Shown here in pieces: positions 14,572-20,027 of a stretch of DNA of 20,027 nucleotides; positions within the stretch are counted from its first letter, which is position 1, and every line of letters starts with the position of its first letter. A program made the position numbers and the translations under genes. This stretch comes from a virus, in IMG/VR virus record IMGVR_UViG_3300036715_000324, positions 1-20,027 of that record; one strand, 5' to 3'. The notes under the pieces were generated by a model. The model was not told the DNA's origin. It was given only the letters and a program-made list of their open reading frames with translations, and searched no databases.

Positions 14572-15670
14572 TAATAGTCCCCTTCTTAATATAACTACTT
14601 GTACCTCCTGGGATAATTAGGAAGATAGTATTATCTTGAGGGGGTGTGTAATTAGAAAAATAACCATCTGTAAGAATGATAGTGATACTTTCATCTTTCA
14701 TGTACTCATCTAAACATGTAGGATCAGTACCTCCTCCTCCCATAGGCATTAAGTCCTCTTTAATAGAACTATAGTGGTTAGGGTCGATAGACTGCACATG
14801 AGATGCTGTATCCCACCAGATAACATCTAAACTCTCTGGAGGCATTGAGGAAGCTAAATAAGCTACTTCACTAGCAGCTTCTGCAATAGTCTCTTCTGTA
14901 ATAGATCCAGAAGTATCAATACAGAAATTGACATGCTTAGCAGCCATAGATACAGTTCCAGGTAAGTAGAAGCCCATAGATAGGTACACAGTGTTTACTC
15001 GTGACCAACTAGTATCATCTTTACCAGGTACTGTTGTAGACCACTCAGCTTGTAGTAGTTCCTTCCAATCTCGTTTAACTGCTAAAGCATTCTGTAAATC
15101 TCTAGCACGATTAGCTGGTAACATTCCTGCAGCTTGTCGAATAGCTAAATCTAATTCATTAGAATCTTTAGCAGATAAAGCTGCACCATGTTGATGCTCA
15201 TCAGCACCATTACCAGATCCTGGTTGATCATCATCATCACTCTCAGGATCTACTTCAATTACATGAAATACTTGAGGAGTGCTCATACCAGTATAATCAA
15301 AGTTAGTCTCATAGCCAGAAGGCAATTCTACTTTGAATGTGATAGAGTTCTGAACAATTTCGTTATTAACTACAAGATCCATAGCTTTATCAGCTTTCTT
15401 CTTATCTAGACGTACTAGACCTTCCCATAAATGCATATGTTGATATGCTTTATGTAAGCCTTCGTGTAATAGGATAAAGTTGATCTCTTGATCTGAATGG
15501 CTATCTAACCATTCTGGATTATAGAGTACATCTAAACCATCTGTTTTAATGGTTTTGGTATCTTCACTTGGTACTAATTTACCAGTTTTTAATACACCAC
15601 CTAGAAATCCCCAATCAGGGGACATCATAATTCCTACCAATGACTTGGTAACACGTTGTTCAATCTTCAT
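14561..15670 (-). CDS. DUF2201-like putative metallopeptidase with VWA domain (N4 gp25-like)
   Basis: This 369-residue protein joins a zincin-like N-terminus to a VWA-like C-terminus. ILLHEGLH gives the HExxH site (H69, E70, H73), followed by the family stretch KAMDLVVNNEI (95-105). Residues 140-165 are an acidic, Gly-rich linker. The C-terminal domain keeps a full metal-ion adhesion site: DTSGS (D252, S254, S256), GGGTDP (T315) and LTDG (D335). Proteins of this build pair with MoxR ATPases, and the MoxR gene lies two genes upstream here, as in N4 (gp24/gp25). Peptidase activity is inferred, not known. Start ATG 15670 overlaps the preceding gene by 11 nt, with AAGGA some 10 nt upstream. Confidence 0.88.
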   Translation of the reverse strand: MKIEQRVTKSLVGIMMSPDWGFLGGVLKTGKLVPSEDTKTIKTDGLDVLYNPEWLDSHSDQEINFILLHEGLHKAYQHMHLWEGLVRLDKKKADKAMDLVVNNEIVQNSITFKVELPSGYETNFDYTGMSTPQVFHVIEVDPESDDDDQPGSGNGADEHQHGAALSAKDSNELDLAIRQAAGMLPANRARDLQNALAVKRDWKELLQAEWSTTVPGKDDTSWSRVNTVYLSMGFYLPGTVSMAAKHVNFCIDTSGSITEETIAEAASEVAYLASSMPPESLDVIWWDTASHVQSIDPNHYSSIKEDLMPMGGGGTDPTCLDEYMKDESITIILTDGYFSNYTPPQDNTIFLIIPGGTSSYIKKGTIIEM

Positions 15671-16187
15671 GATTAATGATTCCTTTTTTCTTCTTTATGT
15701 AGTACAGATGCATCTGTCTTAACCTTTTTATATTTTTAGGTAAAACAGTACCTGCATTAACTAGATGAAGTACAGTATACGCAGCTAGTGCTGGAGATGG
15801 GGAATCTAACACTTTATTAAAGATAAATTCAGCAATATCGAAATTAACCAATTCTTCAAGACCATAACCATAGTGGAATATGTTGTATATCTGCTCCTCA
15901 GCTTCCCAAATAAACTTGTAATAAGTTAAGTTATGTAGTTGAGTTATAGATAAGTCTTGCTGACTATAATAAGTTGAAGCTAGTAAATTCTGTGAAAATA
16001 CGTCTTCATATCCTGCTAACACATCTTTAGTAATTGCAGCTATATCCATATCAGTTATATGTTTCTTACTCGTAACATATACCCATAGGTAGTATGTATT
16101 ACGAGCTTGTGTATACGTTCCTGATAGTGATAGATAATTCTCTAAAGAATCTTTAAGCTTCTTTACTGTCTGAACTCTCTGAGTCAT
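15660..16187 (-). CDS. Hypothetical protein within the MoxR/VWA cluster, 175 residues
   Basis: Not recognised. The product is Tyr- and Leu-rich and looks helical throughout (for example YYKFIWEAEEQIYNIFHYGY near 90-110), with a very basic C-terminus (IKKKKGI). It begins at ATG 16187, 35 nt inside the upstream zinc-binding gene, with GAGGA about 8 nt upstream, and overlaps the VWA gene by 11 nt. Wedged between the MoxR partner genes, it may be an adaptor or a target of the complex; that is inference from gene order. Confidence 0.78.
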   Translation of the reverse strand: MTQRVQTVKKLKDSLENYLSLSGTYTQARNTYYLWVYVTSKKHITDMDIAAITKDVLAGYEDVFSQNLLASTYYSQQDLSITQLHNLTYYKFIWEAEEQIYNIFHYGYGLEELVNFDIAEFIFNKVLDSPSPALAAYTVLHLVNAGTVLPKNIKRLRQMHLYYIKKKKGIINHED

Positions 16188-16533
16188 TTAATAAATCCTC
16201 AAGAATTCCAATAACACCTGGGGCTACAAACATGTACTCATACTTGGTAATATCTACTTTAAACATTCCTAGTACTGAGCTAGTACGTCCAACAGCAGCG
16301 TTAGTACCTGTAAGTGTGGCTGTCTTATCTGTGCTAGGATCACCAGTAGTACCAACTAGTAATACATGACTCTCAGCTAGTAACTTATGTTCATCACATA
16401 GCTTAAAACCAAGCATATTATCACATTCTAAAGTATCTTTAAGACGCTTATCTAGTAGAACTACTTCACCATGCTCTTTACCGCAGTAGGGGCATACATA
16501 ATGCCCCATACCTGCATGAGATTTATCACTCAT
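16153..16533 (-). CDS. Small putative zinc-binding protein, 126 residues
   Basis: The N-terminal 50 residues carry a metal-binding pattern: C14xxC17 (CPYC), H21, C37 and C46xxH49 (CDEH). This could hold one zinc ion, with C37 and H21 as spare or second ligands. The rest contains a Thr/Gly-rich stretch (TATLTGTNAAVGRTS) and an acidic tail (LNDSESSDSKEA). Phage proteins of this general look are known but uncharacterised. Start ATG 16533 has AAGGAA 7 nt upstream, 14 nt after the MoxR stop, so it should be made together with the ATPase. Function unknown. Confidence 0.8.
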   Translation of the reverse strand: MSDKSHAGMGHYVCPYCGKEHGEVVLLDKRLKDTLECDNMLGFKLCDEHKLLAESHVLLVGTTGDPSTDKTATLTGTNAAVGRTSSVLGMFKVDITKYEYMFVAPGVIGILEDLLNDSESSDSKEA

Positions 16534-16547
16534 AATAATTTCCTTAA

Positions 16548-17597
16548 TTAACCAGCTAAGTACATAGCGTTTTCTTTAACCCAAGTAGAGACTACAGGGT
16601 GACGTAGTACGTTACGCTTTACATGCATAGGAGCATTACGAGCTAACGAACTAAATGCTACAGCACTAACCTCTAATGGGTAGCGAGATAGGTACTCTAC
16701 GACTGCTGTACAGCTCTCTGTGTCATCATTAGCTGTAAGTGTCTGTAATGCACCATAAGCCATAATTAGCTGAGCAGCAACACTTGTAGGAACTGAAGTA
16801 CCCTTAGGATCAGCCATTACAACTTTCCAACTAGGCAATTGATCAGCTAATTGGATATAAGCCATAATATCTGCAGCCGCAGATGCACCAATAGTACCTA
16901 CTAGAGCTTGATGCAATGTATTACTATCCAACTTATCACGTTTAGAAATAATACGACTAGCTTTATCTAAACTACGAGGACTTACAAACTGCTTGTTATT
17001 AGTCTTTGGATTGAATGTGTATGGGTTATCCTGCTCACCTTCACTAAGAGCATGAGGAAACTGATTAACCCAAGCCATAACGATAGGATCTACACCTGCA
17101 CCAGAAGCCCAGTTACACCAAGCATCTACACCAGGTTTGTCCATATGTACTTCAGTAACACGGTTAAGCATATGTGCAGGAAAACTATCACCTACACCAT
17201 CCTTAGATTGGTTACCTGTAGCGAATACAATAGATCCCTCTGGTAACTTATAAGCACCAATTTGTTTATTCAACAATAGGCGTGTAAATAGCAGACGAGT
17301 AGTAGCATTAGATTTACTTAACTCATCTAACATAATTACTTTAGGACGTGGATCATTGACTCCCCAACTAGAGTTAGTAGCAAAGTAAGATACACCATCT
17401 TCTACATATGGTAACTGTACATCAGGAACATCATTTACTGGGCAATCAATGTAGATAAATTGATGATTGTTTAATTCTGGAGCTTCTTGTAAGTAGTCTA
17501 AAATAGAGCTTTTACCTGTTCCTGGCTCACCTACTACTAAGTAAGTAATGTCTGTACCAGTGTTTAGAATAGCGTTAGCAACTTGTTGGATGTTCAT
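16548..17597 (-). CDS. MoxR-type AAA+ ATPase (N4 gp24-like)
   Basis: This 349-residue ATPase belongs to the AAA+ class with MoxR features: Walker A GEPGTGKS (23-30), Walker B VIMLDE (D91, E92), sensor 1 FATGNQ (N129) and an arginine-finger candidate R146 in AHMLNRV. The C-terminal 200 residues would hold the helical lid (FVSPRSLDKASRI fits the usual sensor-2 start) and are more divergent. MoxR proteins use ATP to remodel or insert metal into targets presented by VWA-domain partners, and such a partner is encoded two genes downstream. Start ATG 17597 has AAAGG about 9 nt upstream. The target in the phage cycle is unknown. Confidence 0.9.
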   Translation of the reverse strand: MNIQQVANAILNTGTDITYLVVGEPGTGKSSILDYLQEAPELNNHQFIYIDCPVNDVPDVQLPYVEDGVSYFATNSSWGVNDPRPKVIMLDELSKSNATTRLLFTRLLLNKQIGAYKLPEGSIVFATGNQSKDGVGDSFPAHMLNRVTEVHMDKPGVDAWCNWASGAGVDPIVMAWVNQFPHALSEGEQDNPYTFNPKTNNKQFVSPRSLDKASRIISKRDKLDSNTLHQALVGTIGASAAADIMAYIQLADQLPSWKVVMADPKGTSVPTSVAAQLIMAYGALQTLTANDDTESCTAVVEYLSRYPLEVSAVAFSSLARNAPMHVKRNVLRHPVVSTWVKENAMYLAG

Positions 17598-17613
17598 GGT
17601 TAAATACCTTTAA

Positions 17614-17630
17614 TGATTGATTGATTGATT
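17614..17630. repeat. TGAT tetranucleotide tandem repeat in the MoxR gene leader
   Basis: Four tandem TGAT units plus one T lie just upstream of the MoxR ribosome site (ATCA units in the transcript). Slippage here would alter leader length but no protein. It may be a chance product of low GC content. Confidence 0.6.
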
Positions 17631-17651
17631 TATGATTAGAATTAGATAGCA

Positions 17652-17675
17652 CCTGTACAAGTAAACTCATACAGG
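17652..17675. repeat. Inverted repeat CCTGTA/TACAGG upstream of the MoxR gene
   Basis: A perfect 6-base inverted repeat with a 12-base loop sits in the 86-nt gap between the 120-residue gene and the MoxR gene. No U-run follows on the minus strand, so it is not a standard terminator. It could be an operator, a promoter element or an mRNA hairpin at the head of the MoxR/VWA unit. No promoter consensus is recognised. Confidence 0.35.
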
Positions 17676-17683
17676 GCATTATT

Positions 17684-18046
17684 TTAAGACTGCTGTAGTT
17701 CTACAAACTTACTATGCATAGCGCGTAAGAAAGAATTTTTGAATTTCTTTTTTAAAAAGTCTCCTGGAACTCCGTTTAGAGTTTCAAGACGAATCCCTTT
17801 AGACTCGTGCTTTTCAATTGCTACAAGTAATGAGATTTTATCGCAGAGTTCACCTTCATACAGATACATAGTAGTACTGTCTGCAGTTTTTACTGCTTTA
17901 ACTAGTAAAAGTTTTAGACAATCATCAGTAACTGTAGAATCTACATTACTATTATTTTTACTATTTTTACTATTATTTTCAGTACTGCTAGTAGCTGTTA
18001 CTTCTTCAATAATACCTAAAATTTCGAACAGTTCTTGCTTAGTCAT
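17684..18046 (-). CDS. Hypothetical protein with Asn/Ser-rich linker, 120 residues
   Basis: Not recognised. It starts at ATG 18046 with AAGGAG 6 nt upstream. An N-terminal helix (KQELFEILGIIEEV, 3-16) is joined by a low-complexity Thr/Ser/Asn/Lys linker (about residues 17-38, from AAT, AGT and AAA repeats in the DNA) to a C-terminal region with a basic LKKKFKNSFLRAMH segment (98-111). The look is of a short docking helix, a flexible arm and a globular or nucleic-acid-binding tail. Partners unknown. Confidence 0.75.
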   Translation of the reverse strand: MTKQELFEILGIIEEVTATSSTENNSKNSKNNSNVDSTVTDDCLKLLLVKAVKTADSTTMYLYEGELCDKISLLVAIEKHESKGIRLETLNGVPGDFLKKKFKNSFLRAMHSKFVELQQS

Positions 18047-18087
18047 TTAAGACTCCTTGGTTTAGTTAAAATGATTAAAATGAATCC

Positions 18088-18110
18088 ACAGAATAGTAAA
18101 TACTATCTGT
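18088..18110 (-). repeat. Imperfect hairpin across a stop codon
   Basis: On the minus strand ACAGATAGTA and TACTATTCTGT pair over ten bases with one bulged base and a tiny loop. The left arm contains the TAG of the 61-residue gene. The sequence after it is T-rich but broken, so it is a weak terminator candidate or an mRNA-processing or stability hairpin before the 120-residue gene. Confidence 0.35.
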
Positions 18111-18288
18111 TCTGTAATACGAGTGTTTTCTTTACCTCTTTGGTTACTAACGAACTGAACTTCTGTCCAGCTTGTTGATCTCTACCATCAGAGTATGCAA
18201 TCCAATATAGCTGCTCTAAGATCTTAGTTTTTAGATCTTTGTCAGCCATCATGCGATCAATAGTCTTGATCACTTCCTGTTTATTCAT
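18103..18288 (-). CDS. Small helical protein, 61 residues
   Basis: Not recognised. ATG 18288 has AAGGA about 8 nt upstream, which supports a real gene. The product is charged and helical (MNKQEVIKTIDRMMADKDL to LEQLYWIAYSDGRDQQ) with a basic C-terminal third (VTKEVKKTLVLQNR). It lacks Cys, a membrane segment or known motif. It lies in the run of small genes at the head of the window, where N4-like phages carry variable accessory genes. Confidence 0.7.
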   Translation of the reverse strand: MNKQEVIKTIDRMMADKDLKTKILEQLYWIAYSDGRDQQAGQKFSSLVTKEVKKTLVLQNR

Positions 18289-18300
18289 GATTAGATTCCT

Positions 18301-18537
18301 TCAATTATCCTCTCTACTATTCCTAACTGAATCAACATAAGCATATGCCTCCTCTTCTAACATGTCATAGTAACTCTGTTGAATTAGACTAGTAATACGT
18401 GTATCACCTACATAAATATTTAGGTAATCAATTTGATACTCTCCAGGAATACGAGTATCCATAGAAGTATTAGCCTCAATAAACAGTGTTACACCATGAA
18501 ATACTGTTTTAAACTCGAATGTCTCAGTGACTGTCAT
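18301..18537 (-). CDS. Small acidic protein, 78 residues
   Basis: Not recognised. The first half is beta-like (FEFKTVFHGVTLFIEA, YQIDYLNIYVGDTRIT) and the rest is an acidic helix (YYDMLEEEAYAYVDSVRNSRE). The start is ATG 18537 in an ATGA overlap with the preceding gene, so translation is likely coupled to it. There is no metal or nucleotide motif. The fold looks like a small phage-specific alpha/beta unit. Confidence 0.72.
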   Translation of the reverse strand: MTVTETFEFKTVFHGVTLFIEANTSMDTRIPGEYQIDYLNIYVGDTRITSLIQQSYYDMLEEEAYAYVDSVRNSREDN

Positions 18538-18785
18538 AACTCGGTTGCCTTTGGTTTGGTAGGAGCTTTAATAACTACTTTATTCCAGAATAAAGACTGG
18601 ATCAAATCAGGGCAATAACAGCCCTTTAACGTATAATAACTATGAACATCATTATTGAAAAAACGTACATAAATAGGACGTCTACTAAACAAGTCTTCTA
18701 TATACTCAATTTCACCCCATCCGTATGTAGGAGAGTATACTTTATCGCCAATCTTGGCGGTTTCAAACGTTGTAATTGTTGACAT
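18534..18785 (-). CDS. Small phage protein, intact paralog of the interrupted gene at 19015-19494
   Basis: This 83-residue protein starts at ATG 18785, since AAGGTGG lies just upstream; a GTG at 18794 is in frame too. It shows GDKVYSPTYGWGEIEYIE near the N-terminus, then PIYVRFFNND and DLIQSLFW. The first 60 residues look like a small beta-barrel (SH3/KOW-like by appearance only). The same elements recur in the frame at 19015-19494: TTFE, VxSPxY, WG, FFNN and QSLFW. This copy ends soon after QSLFW and lacks the second domain present in the other. Function unknown; the pair is best explained by duplication within the phage lineage. Confidence 0.78.
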   Translation of the reverse strand: MSTITTFETAKIGDKVYSPTYGWGEIEYIEDLFSRRPIYVRFFNNDVHSYYTLKGCYCPDLIQSLFWNKVVIKAPTKPKATEL

Positions 18786-18829
18786 GAATGCCACCTTTTA
18801 GTTATTGTTGATTTATAGATTTATTGTTT

Positions 18830-19030
18830 TTACTTATTTGAGCATGATTTAATTAACATATCTTTAATTTTTTTATAATCAGTTTGAGCTGAGATTTTAT
18901 ATTCATATGCAATAGTAATCTCTGGCTCCTTATTAAAGTACTTTATCGTAATGTATAAACCATTATGGATACTAATAGCCTTAACTTGGTGTAGTGATAT
19001 GATTGTTCTTGATGCTAATTCGATGAACAT
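18830..19030 (-). CDS. Small beta-rich protein, 66 residues
   Basis: Not recognised with confidence. The start is ATG 19030 with GGAG 7 nt upstream, 16 nt inside the end of the interrupted gene. The product has short beta strands (MFIELASRTIISLHQVKAI, GLYITIKYF, EITIAYEYK) and a C-terminal helix (YKKIKDMLIKS), a compact barrel-and-helix outline. Overlap with the C-terminal reading frame of the interrupted gene suggests that coupling to that frame may matter for its translation. Confidence 0.72.
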   Translation of the reverse strand: MFIELASRTIISLHQVKAISIHNGLYITIKYFNKEPEITIAYEYKISAQTDYKKIKDMLIKSCSNK

Positions 19031-19494
19031 TGCTTTACTCCTAGTAATGCTTTTGCATGTAAAATTGCTGCCGATTTACCTTCTTCTGTAAATGGATAAC
19101 ATAAGCAATTCTCGACAAGGTGACTAATGTCGTCAGGATTGTCACATTGTGTACCAATATATAGCTTCGGAATGATTGGTACGGGTAGGTAACAAAAGTC
19201 TCCATAAGAGGGAATAAAAGAAATATCTGGAACTTTAACACCGTTGATACTTTTCATAGGTGTAGGTTCTTTCTTAACATCAGAAATTACCTCACACCAA
19301 AATAAAGACTGTTCTTGCAAATCTTCTGAGTATCCAGTAAATGTAAAGCTCCTAGTATTTTTATCAACATTATTGAAGAAACTTACTATGATAGGGTATT
19401 TACTATTCGCATCTATTTGTTAAATTTTTCCCCAACTGTAAATAGGTGAAAAAACTGTTTCCCCTACTTTAGAATTTTCAAATGTGGTTGTCAT
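19015..19494 (-). pseudogene. Two-domain phage gene interrupted by an in-frame TAA at codon 25
   Basis: ATG 19494, with GAGG upstream, opens a frame that meets TAA at 19422-19420 after 24 codons and then runs in the same frame to TAG at 19015. Read through, it is 159 positions long. The first 70 residues match the intact gene at 18534-18785 on both sides of the stop: TTFE, SPxY, WG before it and FFNN, QSLFW after it. The stop falls where the paralog has Glu; TAA is one base from GAA. The C-terminal half (from about residue 75) holds YGDFCYLPVPIIPKLYIG and a final helix TEEGKSAAILHAKALLG like those of other phage small proteins. It may be a nonsense mutant, a readthrough gene (TAA is followed by CAA), a C-terminal protein restarted from TTG 19320, or a sequence error. 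Confidence 0.75.
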
Positions 19495-19502
19495 AACTGC
19501 CT

Positions 19503-19913
19503 CTAAAATAATTTCTTAATAGCAGCTAGTTTAGACTCTAGTTGCTTATTGCGTTCTTGTAACTCTTCAACCTTCCTAGAAAGCTCTTGGTTAGCTTTAT
19601 TACTATCTATTAGTAGATTGGCTTCATCTACTGTTCTAGTAAGCCTAGAAGGAACTATATGAACTTTAAACCCACATCTAGTACCATCTGCACGCTCAAA
19701 GCATAGTAATTTGGTATCATTTTCTAGATTAACAAATATGTCATAGGTAAAGCCTGTATTAATAGCTGTAGCTACTAGAGTAAACTCATGTACTTTACCT
19801 GTATCTAATCTGATTGAAGATTTAACTGTGAAGTCTGCATGATACTTACAGGACTTATGTTTACTCATAAGCTTCCCTAATATATCCATCCAGAACATAA
19901 TATCTTCTGTCAT
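19503..19913 (-). CDS. Hypothetical protein with C-terminal coiled coil, 136 residues
   Basis: Not recognised. ATG 19913 is preceded by AAGGAAACTTAACC, a good site; a TTG at 19946 in frame would add 11 residues but overlaps the upstream gene without a clear site. Residues 1-95 look globular, with beta segments (FTLVATAINTGFTYDIFV, KLLCFERADG). From about residue 97 to the end runs a long charged helix (ANLLIDSNKANQELSRKVEE and after) with heptad spacing, typical of an oligomerising coiled coil. Function unknown. Confidence 0.76.
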   Translation of the reverse strand: MTEDIMFWMDILGKLMSKHKSCKYHADFTVKSSIRLDTGKVHEFTLVATAINTGFTYDIFVNLENDTKLLCFERADGTRCGFKVHIVPSRLTRTVDEANLLIDSNKANQELSRKVEELQERNKQLESKLAAIKKLF

Positions 19914-19935
19914 GGTTAAGTTTCCTTGTTTGTAT

Positions 19936-20027
19936 TTACTGCTCAAAAGGTACTAATAGTTTCTCATCAGATTGTAGGATACTGGGATTGTTTATAACAT
20001 CTACTAATCTAGTAAGAATTGATTCAT
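19936..20027 (-). CDS. C-terminal end of a gene cut by the right window edge
   Basis: One frame remains open from the right edge to TAA at 19938-19936, giving 29 codons ending SDEKLLVPFEQ. The other two minus frames stop within the first 25 bases. The next gene begins 22 nt later with its own ribosome site, as expected for the end of a real gene. Too little is visible to name it. Confidence 0.5.
   Translation of the reverse strand, partial: ESILTRLVDVINNPSILQSDEKLLVPFEQ

Noticed and set aside
19041-19241. Minus-strand 66-residue frame overlapping the interrupted gene
   Set aside because: It lies in another frame within the better supported C-terminal region of the interrupted gene, has no good ribosome site, and its hydrophobic look comes from frame-shifted coding sequence.
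19420-19422. Reassignment of TAA to a sense codon in this phage
   Set aside because: TAA ends other genes here (for example the nuclease and nrdA), TAG and TGA are used as stops as well, and the only clear tRNA is tRNA-Arg(UCU).
19415-19425. Programmed frameshift at AAAAATTTAA
   Set aside because: The string resembles a slippery site, but the homologous sequence before and after the TAA is in the same frame, so no frame change is needed; a nonsense codon or readthrough explains it.
1-20027. CRISPR arrays, insertion sequences, integrase or attachment sites
   Set aside because: No regularly spaced direct repeats, transposase or recombinase motifs, or long terminal inverted repeats were seen on either strand.

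Overview
The window looks like part of the genome of an AT-rich, lytic, tailed bacteriophage. Every supported gene lies on the minus strand, so transcription runs from the right edge to the left edge. Genes are packed tightly, and many neighbours share stop/start codons (ATGA, GTGA, TAATG). I see no structural, lysis or integration genes. The gene set resembles the replication and metabolism part of N4-like phages (Schitoviridae): a MoxR-type ATPase followed by a VWA/metallopeptidase protein, a family A DNA polymerase, a PD-(D/E)XK nuclease, a DUF3987-type primase/helicase and a RecA-like ATPase, in that transcriptional order. That assignment rests on family knowledge and gene order, not on a database search. 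The NrdA and NrdB sequences resemble gammaproteobacterial class Ia enzymes, but the host cannot be fixed.

Layout in transcription order (right to left). 20027-17684: small accessory genes of unknown function, including a paralogous pair, one copy of which is broken by an in-frame TAA. 17597-14561: MoxR-type AAA+ ATPase, a small zinc-binding protein, an unknown protein and a DUF2201-like metallopeptidase/VWA protein. 14571-11962: seven small or medium unknown genes, two of which start with TTG, plus a 45-residue membrane peptide overlapping a zinc-ribbon gene. 11965-6807: nucleotide metabolism (ThyX, MazG-like pyrophosphohydrolase, DUF3310 protein, NrdB, NrdA). 6806-6492: a non-coding island with a clear tRNA-Arg(UCU), an aberrant 103-nt tRNA-like element, and a multi-stem inverted-repeat structure sharing seven bases with it. 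6491-1: the replication block of DNA polymerase, nuclease, small unknown protein, primase/helicase and a RecA-like ATPase cut by the left edge.

The genes fit one programme. ThyX, ribonucleotide reductase and the MazG-like enzyme would supply and clean the dNTP pool. The polymerase, primase/helicase, nuclease and ATPase would replicate and recombine the genome. The MoxR/VWA pair probably remodels an unknown target. The points most worth a second look are the nonsense-interrupted paralog (19015-19494), the tRNA-like/multi-stem RNA island (6622-6798), the deviant ThyX motif, the inverted domain order of the primase/helicase and the hidden membrane peptide (12774-12911).
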